A stretch of DNA of 61,217 bases. Source: Companilactobacillus paralimentarius DSM 13238 = JCM 10415 (lineage in GTDB: Bacteria; Bacillota; Bacilli; Lactobacillales; Lactobacillaceae). Positions 33,173 to 42,628 of this stretch are shown piece after piece. Position 1 is the stretch's first letter; each line of letters opens with the position of its first letter. Position numbers and translations under genes: made by a program. The notes beneath the pieces were generated by a model. The model searched no databases. It was not told the origin of the DNA and was given only the letters and a program-made list of their open reading frames with translations. Where the stretch lies: assembly GCF_001434985.1 (NCBI RefSeq), contig NZ_AZES01000014.1, positions 1 through 61,217 of the forward strand, in the 5' to 3' direction.

Positions 33173-33809
33173 AATTTGCTTCAATAGGAACCTGTTTATA
33201 ATTTTTTTCAGTTTCCTTTAATGTGATTTGGTTTTGGAAGAGATCTTTAATATTTTGAACCGTTTGTTTAGCGCTATCCAAATCTAAGAAGATTTGGCAT
33301 TTAACATCAGTCGAAAATTGTTTATCTTCTAAATTTATTTTTTCCTTTTGGGCATAGTTATCAAATTTATCGAACATATGATAGGGAATTGTTAATTCGT
33401 ATCCTTGTTGAATTCGATTTTCAACTAAACCGATTTCCTTAACAGCCTCAGCAGTAGTTGATGAATAGGCTCTAATCAGACCACCAGCACCTAATTTGAT
33501 ACCACCGAAATAGCGAGTCACAACGACGGTTACATTTAAGAGATCTTGTTGTTGAAGAACGTTGAGAATTGGTGAACCAGCTGTTCCGCTAGGTTCGCCA
33601 TCGTCAGACATACGTTCAACCTTGACATTTTCCATAACGATAAAAGCAGTGCAATTGTGAGTTGCTCCAGATTCTTGTTCTCGAATTTTTTGGATAAAGG
33701 CTTTGGCCTCATCCTCAGAGAAAGTTTGGGCAACATGGGCAATAAAGCGTGATTTCTTAATGTCTTTCTCATGACTGCCAGTTTTGGCAATTGTTTTATA
33801 ATTTTGCAA
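33171..33809 (-). CDS. YigZ family protein (IMPACT fold)
   Basis: This 212-residue protein has the IMPACT/UPF0029 N-terminal domain (KKSRFIAHVAQTFSEDEAKAF, DDGEPSGTAGSPIL, VVVTRYFGGIKLGAGGLIRAY; the last a 21-residue family block, quoted here as TRYFGGIKLGAGGL) and a C-terminal DUF1949 domain (about 135-212). The function is unclear; eukaryotic IMPACT regulates the GCN2 kinase, while bacterial members may bind nucleic acid. The start is TTG at 33809 with AAGGAG upstream. It is divergent from comFA with only 30 bp between the two starts, the order common in Firmicutes. Confidence 0.92.
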   Translation of the reverse strand: MQNYKTIAKTGSHEKDIKKSRFIAHVAQTFSEDEAKAFIQKIREQESGATHNCTAFIVMENVKVERMSDDGEPSGTAGSPILNVLQQQDLLNVTVVVTRYFGGIKLGAGGLIRAYSSTTAEAVKEIGLVENRIQQGYELTIPYHMFDKFDNYAQKEKINLEDKQFSTDVKCQIFLDLDSAKQTVQNIKDLFQNQITLKETEKNYKQVPIEAN

Positions 33810-33839
33810 AAAAAGTCGCTCCTTTACGTAATTTTAATT

Positions 33840-35150
33840 ATGACTAATTTAAATGAATATTTTGGTGGCAGAATTATTAATGCCAAAGAATTAACTCCTG
33901 AATTGAAGAGAACTTTGCTTGACCAGGGTGCAATACAAACAGCAGCAACTTATCAAATCAGAGGTGAGAGATATTGTCGACGTTGTTTAATGAGGTTACC
34001 TCAGAAATCAGAAAAATATGACTATTGCCGTCATTGTATCAATCTAGGAAAGATTAGTTCAAGTGATACTTTGCTCATAACTAACGCAGACATTATATTT
34101 CCGACACAGGAGAAGTATTTGAATTGGGATGGTGAATTGACTGACAATCAGCGAAAAGGTGTTCATGAGCTTTTAAATGCCTTTGACAGGCATCAAGATC
34201 ATTTAATTTGGGCCGTTACTGGTGCTGGAAAAACAGAGATGATATTCCCACTAATTGAGCAGGCGCTGATCAATCAGCAACGAGTTGCCATTTGTTCTCC
34301 ACGTGTAGATGTTTGCATCGAACTCTTTCCTAGATTACAAAAAGTTTTTCCAAAAACGGCGATAGGCTTATTTCATGGTAAAAGTTTAGAAAAATATCAT
34401 CTTACACAAATAGCTGTAATGACTGTTCACCAATTGATTAGATTTGAAAAAGCTTTTGATGTGTTGATTATTGATGAAGTGGACTCTTATCCTTTAGCTG
34501 GTAATCAAATGCTACATCAGGCAATTAAAAAATCTAAAAAGAGTATAGGGATGATGGTTTATTTGTCGGCTACACCGCCAAAGGAACTTCTACAGAAAGT
34601 ACGAAAAGGTCAAATAACACTTTCTAAATTATATCAAAGATTTCACGGCCACCCATTACCGGAGCCACATTGTCATTTGTTATTCAAGGAAATAGATTTT
34701 TTAGGTATCAATCCTAGACTACGTTTAAAACTTAATCAAGTTGTAAGCAGTCACCAACGTTTGATGATATTTTTTTCATCAATTCCCGTTATGGAGAAAT
34801 TTGCTCAAAAATTAAAACGATATTATCCGACATTGTCATTTGTGAGTGTTAGTTCTCTTGATAAAGAGCGTTTGGAAAAAGTGCAACGATTTCGTGAACA
34901 CCGTGTTCAAGTTATTTTAACAACAACGATTTTAGAACGAGGTGTGACTTTTAAACGGGTAATGGTCTTAGTATTGAATGCTGATGCTAAAGAGTTTTCG
35001 AAGACCTCGTTAATACAAATTGCTGGTCGTGCAGGGCGGGATAAAAAATATTTCGACGATGAAGTACATTTTTACTATCGTTATTATAATCGTCAGATCC
35101 GTCAAGCATGTAAGGAAATAGAGTATTTAAATCAACAGGTGAAGAAATGA
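33840..35150 (+). CDS. comFA: ComFA DNA-uptake helicase
   Basis: This 436-residue DEAD-like ATPase drives single-stranded DNA import during natural transformation. It has an N-terminal four-cysteine zinc finger (YCRRCLMRL and YCRHC), Walker A AVTGAGKTEM, DEVD as the motif II box, SATPP as motif III, and the C-terminal helicase lobe (TTTILERGVTFK, QIAGRAGRDKK). I use the ATG at 33840, giving MTNLNEYFGGRI as in relatives, but no Shine-Dalgarno sequence lies upstream: only TTACGTAATTTTAATT separates the starts. It overlaps comFC by 4 bp. Competence genes are normally transcribed by an alternative sigma factor. Confidence 0.94.
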   Translation: MTNLNEYFGGRIINAKELTPELKRTLLDQGAIQTAATYQIRGERYCRRCLMRLPQKSEKYDYCRHCINLGKISSSDTLLITNADIIFPTQEKYLNWDGELTDNQRKGVHELLNAFDRHQDHLIWAVTGAGKTEMIFPLIEQALINQQRVAICSPRVDVCIELFPRLQKVFPKTAIGLFHGKSLEKYHLTQIAVMTVHQLIRFEKAFDVLIIDEVDSYPLAGNQMLHQAIKKSKKSIGMMVYLSATPPKELLQKVRKGQITLSKLYQRFHGHPLPEPHCHLLFKEIDFLGINPRLRLKLNQVVSSHQRLMIFFSSIPVMEKFAQKLKRYYPTLSFVSVSSLDKERLEKVQRFREHRVQVILTTTILERGVTFKRVMVLVLNADAKEFSKTSLIQIAGRAGRDKKYFDDEVHFYYRYYNRQIRQACKEIEYLNQQVKK

Positions 35151-35827
35151 AATGTTTAAATTGTGGAGCTGAAATAAATAATAATTTAAAAATATCAGAG
35201 ATATTTTTTTTAAAAGAAATTATACCGGATTATATCTGTAATTTATGCCGTCAACAATTATCACCTTTGGCAAATCGGAATAATTGTCCTCGATGTTTTA
35301 AACCAAATAGTGAGGGAATCTGCTCAGATTGTCTCATTTGGGAGCAAAAATATGGAAAAATCAATTGCCATCAGGCTTTGTTTGAGTATAATCAGTTCAT
35401 ACACAGCTATTTCAAGCTGTATAAACGATATGGAGATGTCTTGTTAGCAAAATTATTTTATCAAGATATAAAGAACTGGTCTTTAAAGAATCACTTTGAT
35501 GTAGTTACTTATGTTCCTGCAAGCCAAAGCCATTTTGAAAAACGTGGTTTTGATCCTGTTTATGAATTATATGCTGATATCTTTGATTTAAAGAAACTTT
35601 TGTTTAAAATTGATGCCGACAAACCGCAAGCTCAAAAAAATCGTTTGGAGAGAATGCAAACTCCACAAACATTCTTCGCTTTGCCTGAAATTAATAATTT
35701 GCAAAAGAATCAAAGAATTTTGATATTAGATGATATTTACACGACAGGACGAACTTTGATGTACGCTCATGATATATTTTTAAGTCACGGATTTAAAAAT
35801 ATTTGCACGTTTTCATTATCAAGGTAG
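35147..35827 (+). CDS. comFC: ComFC, phosphoribosyltransferase-fold competence protein
   Basis: This 226-residue protein has an N-terminal zinc ribbon (CLNCGAE, YICNLCRQQ, CPRCFKP, CSDCL) and a C-terminal phosphoribosyltransferase fold with the PRPP-binding loop ILILDDIYTTGRT. It works with ComFA in transformation. It is coupled to comFA by the ATGA-type overlap at 35147-35150. No terminator follows; a strong promoter with a cre box begins immediately after its stop codon. Confidence 0.93.
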   Translation: MKCLNCGAEINNNLKISEIFFLKEIIPDYICNLCRQQLSPLANRNNCPRCFKPNSEGICSDCLIWEQKYGKINCHQALFEYNQFIHSYFKLYKRYGDVLLAKLFYQDIKNWSLKNHFDVVTYVPASQSHFEKRGFDPVYELYADIFDLKKLLFKIDADKPQAQKNRLERMQTPQTFFALPEINNLQKNQRILILDDIYTTGRTLMYAHDIFLSHGFKNICTFSLSR

Positions 35828-35864
35828 TGAAAACGTTGTCATATGGGCTTAAGAATATTATAAT
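35828..35864 (+). promoter_or_regulatory. hpf promoter with consensus cre box
   Basis: TTGTCA (35836-35841), 17 bp and TATAAT (35859-35864) form a near-perfect promoter. TGAAAACGTTGTCA (35828-35841) matches the CcpA operator consensus TGWAANCGNTNWCA at all 14 positions and covers the -35 box, a repressing position. A stem (TTAAAGAG / CTCTTTAA, about 35868-35896) lies in the leader. Confidence 0.8.
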
Positions 35865-35924
35865 TGCATTAAAGAGATGTAAAGATGCTCTTTAATTTCC
35901 TACTCGTCGGAAGGAGAGATTATT

Positions 35925-36473
35925 ATGTTAAATATTAATGTACGTGGTGAAAATATTGAGGTAACTTCATCAATTCGTGAATACGTTGAAAAAAGAATTT
36001 CCAAAATGGAAAAATACTTTAGCGATGACAGTAATCCTATTGCACATGTAAATTTGAAAACATATCCATCAAAGGGTACAAAAGTCGAGGTTACAATTCC
36101 TCTATCATATATCACATTGAGAGCTGAAGAGGTCAATGATGATTTGTACGCTGGAATCGATCTAGTAATTGATAAGCTTGAAAGACAAATCAAAAAGTTC
36201 AAGACACGTGTAAATCGTAAGAGCCGTGAGGGTGGCAGCCTAAAGGATATTCCTTTGGATGATGTAACACCTGAAGAGACTGAAGAAGATAAATCAGAAA
36301 TTGTTAGAACAAAGCGTCTTTCATTGAAACCAATGAATGCAGAAGAGGCTGTTCTACAAATGGAAATGCTTGGACATGAATTCTTTATCTTTGAAGATTC
36401 AGAAACAAATGGTGCAAGTATTGTTTATAAACGTAACGATGGCAGATATGGCCTAATCGAAACTAATGAATAA
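35925..36473 (+). CDS. hpf: long-form ribosome hibernation promoting factor
   Basis: This 182-residue protein binds the decoding region and dimerises 70S ribosomes into inactive 100S particles. The N-terminal YfiA/HPF domain (about 1-100, SIRE YVEKRISKMEKYF) is joined by an acidic linker to the C-terminal dimerisation domain (about 125-182, KRLSLKPMNAEEAVLQME and YKRNDGRYGLIE). Length matches the long form. AAGGAGAG precedes the ATG. The cre box over its promoter suggests CcpA repression during rapid sugar use and release on glucose depletion; this is inferred. It ends with a terminator before secA. Confidence 0.96.
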   Translation: MLNINVRGENIEVTSSIREYVEKRISKMEKYFSDDSNPIAHVNLKTYPSKGTKVEVTIPLSYITLRAEEVNDDLYAGIDLVIDKLERQIKKFKTRVNRKSREGGSLKDIPLDDVTPEETEEDKSEIVRTKRLSLKPMNAEEAVLQMEMLGHEFFIFEDSETNGASIVYKRNDGRYGLIETNE

Positions 36474-36501
36474 TTAATAAATTAAATGAATAACAATGTT
36501 G

Positions 36502-36529
36502 GTCTGGAGCTTATGCTTCAGGCTTTTTT
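36502..36529 (+). terminator. hpf terminator
   Basis: A 9-bp stem (GTCTGGAGC / GCTTCAGGC with G-U pairs) and TTAT loop are followed by six T residues. The remaining 164 bp to secA are AT-rich and hold a small dyad (TAGAC / GTCTA at about 36593-36609) and no clear promoter. Confidence 0.85.
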
Positions 36530-36693
36530 GCTGTCCATAAAGCTTTGTAAAGTATTCTTAACACTACTAAGGCGTAAAATGGTGTATCATTGTAGACCTG
36601 AAAAGTCTATTTGACGATATTAAGTTTAAAAGTTTAAAAAAAAATGCTACTATTAAGAGTATGTTCATTTACACTTAGGAGAGATATATAAAT

Positions 36694-39054
36694 ATGGCAA
36701 ATCCGCTAAGAAGATGGGTCGAAAGCGACAAAAGAGAAGTCAAACGTATGGGCAAGATTGCCGATAAGATTGAAAGCTATGCTGATGCTTATAGCAAGCT
36801 TTCTGATGAAGAACTTCAAGCTAAGACTCCTGAATTTAAAGAAAGACTAGCAAAGGGTGAAACACTAGATGATATTTTGCCAGAAGCCTTTGCTACTGCT
36901 CGTGAAGGAGCTAAAAGAGTCCTTGGACTTTATCCATTTAAGGTTCAATTAATTGGTGGTATTACTTTGCATGAAGGTAATATTGCTGAAATGAAAACTG
37001 GTGAAGGTAAAACTTTGACAGCTACATTACCAGTTTATTTGAATGCTTTAGCTGGTAAGGGTGTCCATGTTGTTACTGTTAATGAATATCTATCCGGTCG
37101 TGATGCCAAAGAGATGGGTGAGCTATATAAATGGCTTGGCCTAACGGTTGGTTTGAACTTGAATAGTATGGATTCTGAAGAAAAACGTGCTGCTTATAAT
37201 TGTGATGTTACATATTCAACAAACAGTGAATTAGGTTTCGATTATTTGCGTGATAACATGGTCGTCTACAAGGAACAAATGGTACAACGTCCACTTCATT
37301 ATGCAATTGTCGATGAGGTTGACTCTATTTTAATTGATGAGGCTAGAACACCTTTGATCATTTCAGGTGCAGCTGAAAAATCAACTGCCATGTATGTTCG
37401 TGCAGATCGTTTTGCTAAGACCCTTGAAAAAGATGATTACAAGATTGATTGGCCTACAAAGTCAATTAGTTTAACAGAAACAGGAATTAGAAAAGCTGAA
37501 GATTACTTTGGCCTTGATAACCTTTATGATATTGATAATACAGTTTTGAATCACCATTTGGATCAAGCTCTACGTGCTAACTTCATTATGAGCCTTGATA
37601 TTGATTATGTGGTTCAAGAAGGCGAAGTAAAAATTGTTGATCAATTTACTGGTCGTGTTATGGATGGTCGTCGTTATTCTGATGGACTACACCAAGCTAT
37701 TGAAGCTAAGGAAGGTGTAGAAATTCAAGATGAAACTAAGACTATGGCTAACATCACTTATCAAAACTTCTTCCGTATGTACGATAAGTTATCTGGTATG
37801 ACTGGTACTGCTAAGACCGAGGCTGAAGAATTTAGGGAAATCTATAACATGGAAGTAATTTCTATTCCAACTAACAAGCCAGTTATTCGTGATGATAAAG
37901 ATGATCTTCTTTATCCAACATTAAAGAGTAAATTTGCTGCCGTTGTTGAAGATATTAAGAGACGCCATGCAAAGGGACAACCTATTTTGGTTGGTACTGT
38001 TGCGGTTGAATCTTCTGAATACCTATCTAAGTTACTTGACAGTGAAGGAATTCCACATGCCGTCTTGAATGCTAAGAACCATGCTAAAGAAGCTGAAATC
38101 ATTATGAACGCCGGTCAACGTGGTGCTGTTACTATTGCCACTAATATGGCTGGTCGTGGTACTGATATCAAACTTGGACCTGGTGTTAGAGAAATAGGTG
38201 GTTTAGCTGTTCTTGGTACAGAACGTCATGAATCACGTCGTATTGATAATCAGCTTCGTGGACGTTCTGGTCGTCAAGGTGATCCTGGTGTTACACAATT
38301 CTATATGTCACTAGAAGATGACTTGATGAAGCGTTTTGGTTCTGAACGTATTAAGCGTGTGCTTAAGACTTTGAAGATTGAAGATGATGACGCTGTTATC
38401 CAAAGTAAAATGATGACACGTCAGGTTGAATCTGCTCAAAAACGTGTTGAAGGTAATAACTACGATACACGTAAGAATACTCTTCAATATGATGATGTTA
38501 TGCGTGAACAACGTGAAGTTATCTATAAAGAGAGAATGGAAGTTATCACTGAAGATAAAGATCTTGATCGTGTATTACTTCCAATGCTTAAACGAACAAT
38601 CCAAGCTCAAGTTAATGTTCATACTCAAGGTAAACAAGAAGATTGGGAATTAGAGGCAATCGTTGACTTTGCTAAATCTGCTTTAGTTAATGAAAATCAA
38701 ATTTCAGTCGTTGATTTACAATTAAAGAGTGCTGATGATATTGTTAAATATTTGATGGACATAGTTAATAAGAATTATGAAGAAAAGAAAGAGCAACTTG
38801 GTGATCCCGCTCAAATGCTAGAATTTGAAAAGGTTGTTATTTTGAGAGTTGTTGATGAACACTGGACAGATCATATCGATGCCATGGATCAATTACGTCA
38901 ATCAATTGGATTACGTGGTTACGGTCAATTAAATCCTTTAGTTGAGTATCAAGAAGAAGGATACCGTATGTTTGAAGAAATGGTTTCAGATATTGAATAT
39001 GATGTAACTAGATTATTCATGAAGGCCGAGATCAGACAAAATATGGAAAGATAA
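36694..39054 (+). CDS. secA: preprotein translocase ATPase SecA
   Basis: This 786-residue motor pushes unfolded preproteins through SecYEG. Walker A MKTGEGKT lies at about 99-106, Walker B is [19 protein letters not shown], and the second nucleotide-binding fold has [11 protein letters not shown] and [11 protein letters not shown]. The HSD/HWD and scaffold regions are intact ([19 protein letters not shown]). It ends in IRQNMER without the cysteine-rich zinc tail found in E. coli; short-tailed SecA is normal in lactobacilli. The AGGAGAG site is 7 bp from the ATG. Terminator follows directly, then prfB. Confidence 0.97.
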   Translation: MANPLRRWVESDKREVKRMGKIADKIESYADAYSKLSDEELQAKTPEFKERLAKGETLDDILPEAFATAREGAKRVLGLYPFKVQLIGGITLHEGNIAEMKTGEGKTLTATLPVYLNALAGKGVHVVTVNEYLSGRDAKEMGELYKWLGLTVGLNLNSMDSEEKRAAYNCDVTYSTNSELGFDYLRDNMVVYKEQMVQRPLHYAIVDEVDSILIDEARTPLIISGAAEKSTAMYVRADRFAKTLEKDDYKIDWPTKSISLTETGIRKAEDYFGLDNLYDIDNTVLNHHLDQALRANFIMSLDIDYVVQEGEVKIVDQFTGRVMDGRRYSDGLHQAIEAKEGVEIQDETKTMANITYQNFFRMYDKLSGMTGTAKTEAEEFREIYNMEVISIPTNKPVIRDDKDDLLYPTLKSKFAAVVEDIKRRHAKGQPILVGTVAVESSEYLSKLLDSEGIPHAVLNAKNHAKEAEIIMNAGQRGAVTIATNMAGRGTDIKLGPGVREIGGLAVLGTERHESRRIDNQLRGRSGRQGDPGVTQFYMSLEDDLMKRFGSERIKRVLKTLKIEDDDAVIQSKMMTRQVESAQKRVEGNNYDTRKNTLQYDDVMREQREVIYKERMEVITEDKDLDRVLLPMLKRTIQAQVNVHTQGKQEDWELEAIVDFAKSALVNENQISVVDLQLKSADDIVKYLMDIVNKNYEEKKEQLGDPAQMLEFEKVVILRVVDEHWTDHIDAMDQLRQSIGLRGYGQLNPLVEYQEEGYRMFEEMVSDIEYDVTRLFMKAEIRQNMER

Positions 39055-39080
39055 AAGCGGGCCTTTGGCCTGCTTTTTTT
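39053..39080 (+). terminator. secA terminator
   Basis: An 8-bp stem (AGCGGGCC / GGCCTGCT) with a TTT loop and seven T residues overlaps the secA stop codon. Confidence 0.93.
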
Positions 39081-39094
39081 ATAAGGGTGATTGT

Positions 39095-40217
39095 ATGGAA
39101 TTTGGTGAAATTAAAAATAAAATTTCAGAGATGGAAAACAAAATAAGTCAATTCAGGGGGTCTCTTTGACTTAGATGCCTTGGAAGAAAGTATTGCTGAG
39201 AATGAAGGCCGAATGGCTGAAGCCGGTTTTTGGGATGATCATGATAAAGCTCAAAAGGTTATCGATGATACGAAGGCTATGAAAGATAAGTATGATAACT
39301 TCAAAGAATTAAGCCAAGGTTTGGATGATATTAAGGTTTCAGCAGAGTTATATCAAGAAGATCCTGAGGATGAATTAATGGAACAAATGGTAGACGATTC
39401 TTCTGATTTGTCCCAAAAGTTGCGTTCATATGAGTTAATGATGTTGTTATCAGAACCTTATGATTCTCACAATGCTATTATGGAAATTCATCCTGGTGCC
39501 GGTGGTACAGAGTCTCAGGATTGGGGTTCCATGCTTTTGAGAATGTATCAAAGATGGGCTGATCAACATAATTTTTCCATTGAAATTGAAGATTACCAAC
39601 CTGGTGATGAAGCTGGAATCAAAAGTGTTTCGATAATAATTCGTGGAAAGAATGCATACGGCTTGTTACGTTCCGAAAGAGGAGTTCATCGACTAGTCAG
39701 AATTTCGCCTTTCGATTCTGCCGGTCGTCGTCATACGTCTTTTGCCTCAGTTGATGTAATGCCTGAGTTGGATGACAGTATTCATGTTGAAATTAATGAT
39801 GATGATTTAAAAGTTGATGTTTTTAGATCTTCTGGTGCTGGAGGTCAACATATTAATAAGACTTCTTCAGCGGTGCGAATTACCCATTTACCTACTGGAA
39901 TTGTTGTCAGTTCACAGGCTCAACGTTCACAATTACAAAATAGACAAACAGCAATGAATATGTTGAAGGCTAAACTTTTCCAAAGAGAAGAGGAAGAGCG
40001 TGCCAAGAAACATGCTGAAATTCAAGGTGAACAGAAGGATATTGGCTGGGGTTCACAAATTCGTTCATATGTATTTCATCCCTATACTATGGTTAAAGAC
40101 CATCGTTCCAACTATGAATCAGGAAATGGACAAGCAGTCATGGATGGAGATTTAGATCCGTTTATTTATGCTTATCTCCAATGGAAACTACAAGGGGCCA
40201 AAATAAATGAAAAGTAA
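39095..40217 (+). CDS. prfB: peptide chain release factor 2, programmed frameshift
   Basis: RF2 releases peptides at UGA and UAA codons. The first 24 codons (MEFGEIKNKISEMENKISQF then RGSL) end at an in-frame TGA (39167-39169). A +1 shift at CTT-TGAC continues as DLDALEESI to 40217, giving about 373 residues. The rest has GGQ in SSGAGGQHINKTSSAVR and the RF2 anticodon-like region upstream. GAAATG-type start at 39095 has AAGGGTG upstream. The 3' end overlaps phoP by 11 bp. Low RF2 favours frameshifting and so restores RF2, the known autoregulation. Confidence 0.96.
39154..39170 (+). promoter_or_regulatory. RF2 programmed +1 frameshift signal
   Basis: AGGGGG (39154-39160 region) acts as an internal Shine-Dalgarno, three bases before the slippery CTT and the TGAC stop context. 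This spacing is the classical prfB arrangement. Confidence 0.93.
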
Positions 40218-40872
40218 AATCTTAGTTGTTGACGATGAACCTGCAATTTTGGAGTTAATTGAATACAATTTGGAAAGTAATGATTATCAGGTTTCGACAG
40301 CAACTGATGGCGAAATGGCGTTTGAAAAGGTAAGTAATGGAGATTTTGATTTAATGTTGCTTGATCAAATGTTGCCTAAAATGAATGGTATGGAAGTTCT
40401 CAAAAAAATGCGTGAATCTGGTAATCTTACTCCTGTGATTTTTTTAACCGCAGTAGATTCAGAGGATACTAAAATTAAAGGCTTGATTAGTGGTGCTGAT
40501 GATTACGTAACTAAGCCGTTTAGCATTAAAGAATTATTAGCGAGAATTGAAGTTGTTTTGAGAAGAACATCTCATGAACAGAAAAAAAGTAGTTTTCAGC
40601 TTAATACCGATGTTAAAAGTTTGATTATTGATGGCCAAGAAATTGGTTTGACGAAAAAGGAATACGAATTACTAGAGTTTTTGATTAGAAATAAAGGGAT
40701 CGTCGTCTCACGTGAACAAATTTTTGATAATGTTTGGGGAATTAATTCTAATTCACAAATGAGGATGGTTGATATCCAAATTAGTCACCTCCGTGATAAA
40801 ATTGAAAAGGACACCAAAGATCCACAAATAATAAAAACCGTGCATGGTTTCGGTTATATTTTAGAGGTATAA
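40207..40872 (+). CDS. phoP: PhoP-type response regulator
   Basis: This 221-residue OmpR-family regulator has the receiver acceptor D53 (MLLDQMLP), acidic pocket VVDDE, and KPFSIKELLARIE with the conserved Lys. The C-terminal winged helix (about 125-221) shows GLTKKEYELLEFLIRNKG and HGFGYILEV. It overlaps prfB by 11 bp, so part of its expression may come from prfB transcripts. With PhoR and pstSCABB-phoU downstream, the phosphate-starvation identity is well supported; the sequence alone would not exclude other PhoP-like regulators such as WalR. Confidence 0.93.
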   Translation: MKSKILVVDDEPAILELIEYNLESNDYQVSTATDGEMAFEKVSNGDFDLMLLDQMLPKMNGMEVLKKMRESGNLTPVIFLTAVDSEDTKIKGLISGADDYVTKPFSIKELLARIEVVLRRTSHEQKKSSFQLNTDVKSLIIDGQEIGLTKKEYELLEFLIRNKGIVVSREQIFDNVWGINSNSQMRMVDIQISHLRDKIEKDTKDPQIIKTVHGFGYILEV

Positions 40873-40874
40873 CG

Positions 40875-42524
40875 ATGAAAAGAAGAATAGGACCCATAAT
40901 TGCTATTTTAATTTCAGTAGTTATCTTTGTTGTGTTGGTGATTTTTTCCGATACTATTTTGGGCGATTCACAAAAGGATATGTTTACTGAAGAGACCGTT
41001 TCATACCAAGAATTAAAGAAAAATCATGATCCGTCAGAAGCAGCCAGAATTGCTGGGTTGGATTATGTTGATTCAAGTAAAGAAGATACTTATTTACAGA
41101 AAAAAGCTTATGATATGTTCCATCGTGGTCGGATAGCTCCTGGTAAAAATTATGTTACTGACGTTAATTTTGGCGAAAGAATTATGTATTACTTACCAGG
41201 TTCTAGTCGTTATGTAGTTGCTAAAAGGTACAACCGTCTTTGGAGCCAGGCTCCATTGACATTTGTATTAGTGGCTCTGATGTATTTTGTTATCACTGAC
41301 TCGGTCATTTTATTTTATTATCGGAAACGTCAAATTCTCAGCAATGATATTAAAAGTGTGACTGAGAATTTGAGACGTGTACGTAAGAATAAAGAAATGG
41401 CTTCACTTATTTTGTCGCCTGATGACGAATTATATGGTTTAGTTGAACAAACTAATAAAATTAGTATGGATATTAATGATTTACGGGATGATGTTCGGTT
41501 ACGTGAGAGACGTTTCAGGGGGTTAGTAGGCCATTTACCAATCGGTGTAATGTTGTTGAATTCCCAAGGTGATGTTTTGATGCATAATCAAGCAATGGCC
41601 GGTCTTTTAGATGTGAACATTTCTAATGATATTCATCCGTTCATTGAAGATATTAAAACTTATAGTTTGAGTCGAATGATTGAGCATACTTTACGTAAGA
41701 ATAAGAATCACCACCGTGAGATTCAATTGGTTGGTAATTCACAAAAGTTTGTCGACGCAAATGTTATTCGTTTGGTACATACGCGTGAGGATTTTGACCA
41801 ACAAGTTTTGGTTATTTTATATGATTTAACCGAAAGTCGTCAGATTGAAAGAATGCAAGTTGATTTCGTTAATAATGTCAGTCATGAATTGAAAACACCT
41901 GTAACCTCAATCGAAGGTTTCTCAGAGACCTTATTGAATGGTGCCAAAGATGACCCTGAAAAACTAGATCATTTCTTGAAGATAATTCATAGTGAAAGTA
42001 TTCGTTTAACTGAATTAATTCAGGATATCTTGTCACTTTCTAGAGTTAAAAAGGGTAATTATAAGGCCGAAGTAGTTAATCTGCACGAGGATATTGATAG
42101 TATTTTGGAACGCCAAGATACAACAATAAAGAAACATAATTTAACGATTAAAAAACAATTTTTTGGTAATGAAGATGTAACTATCAATAAAGAGAAGTTC
42201 GATTTGATCATTCAAAATCTGATAAAAAATGCTATTTCGTATAATAAAGAAAACGGTGAAATTAACATTGAGGTTCATCATGATGAAATTGAGAATCGTC
42301 TTAAATTTATTATTAAAGATACCGGTATTGGAATTTCTGAGGATGATCAAGGTCGAATCTTTGAAAGGTTCTATCGTGTCGATCGTTCTAGAAGTTTAGA
42401 AACAGGTGGTACTGGTTTAGGTTTAGCTATTGTTAAAGAAACTTTGGATACCTTAGATGGAGACATTCGAATGGAATCTCATAAGGGATTGGGAACAACC
42501 TTTACGGTAAATATTCCTTTGTAA
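40875..42524 (+). CDS. phoR: PhoR-type phosphate sensor histidine kinase
   Basis: This 549-residue kinase has two membrane helices (about 7-28 and 127-148) around a 95-residue external domain, a HAMP-like segment, a PAS domain (about 212-320) and a HisKA/HATPase core with H337 in NNVSHELKTPVTS. The N box QNLIKNAISYN, G boxes DTGIGI and TGLGLAIVK follow. It starts 2 bp after phoP. In the family PhoR activity is restrained by the Pst complex and PhoU, all encoded just downstream. Terminator follows. Confidence 0.93.
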   Translation: MKRRIGPIIAILISVVIFVVLVIFSDTILGDSQKDMFTEETVSYQELKKNHDPSEAARIAGLDYVDSSKEDTYLQKKAYDMFHRGRIAPGKNYVTDVNFGERIMYYLPGSSRYVVAKRYNRLWSQAPLTFVLVALMYFVITDSVILFYYRKRQILSNDIKSVTENLRRVRKNKEMASLILSPDDELYGLVEQTNKISMDINDLRDDVRLRERRFRGLVGHLPIGVMLLNSQGDVLMHNQAMAGLLDVNISNDIHPFIEDIKTYSLSRMIEHTLRKNKNHHREIQLVGNSQKFVDANVIRLVHTREDFDQQVLVILYDLTESRQIERMQVDFVNNVSHELKTPVTSIEGFSETLLNGAKDDPEKLDHFLKIIHSESIRLTELIQDILSLSRVKKGNYKAEVVNLHEDIDSILERQDTTIKKHNLTIKKQFFGNEDVTINKEKFDLIIQNLIKNAISYNKENGEINIEVHHDEIENRLKFIIKDTGIGISEDDQGRIFERFYRVDRSRSLETGGTGLGLAIVKETLDTLDGDIRMESHKGLGTTFTVNIPL

Positions 42525-42537
42525 AATAGAAAAAATT

Positions 42538-42576
42538 GTCATGGTAAAATAATTTATTTTATCATGACTTTTTTTT
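42538..42576 (+). terminator. phoR terminator
   Basis: A long stem (GTCATGGTAAAATAA / TTATTTTATCATGAC, one G-U) is followed by eight T residues. It separates phoPR from the pst genes. Confidence 0.92.
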
Positions 42577-42617
42577 ATACAAAAAATATACAATGTTGTA
42601 CTATCCTAGTTGGATAG
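42576..42617 (+). promoter_or_regulatory. pst promoter with PhoP-box-like repeats
   Basis: TATACA occurs at 42576-42581 and 42587-42592, exactly 11 bp apart, with a weaker third copy TGTACT at 42597. This is the spacing of PhoP boxes. TACTAT at 42599-42604 is a -10 candidate with no -35. A small hairpin CTATCC-TAGTT-GGATAG (42601-42617) lies just before the ribosome site. Confidence 0.5.
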
Positions 42618-42628
42618 AGGTGAGAACA

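Noticed and set aside
33822-33839. TTACGTAATT before comFA as a competence sigma-factor box
   Set aside because: It resembles the streptococcal cin-box only partly and lies too close to the start codon for me to call it a promoter.
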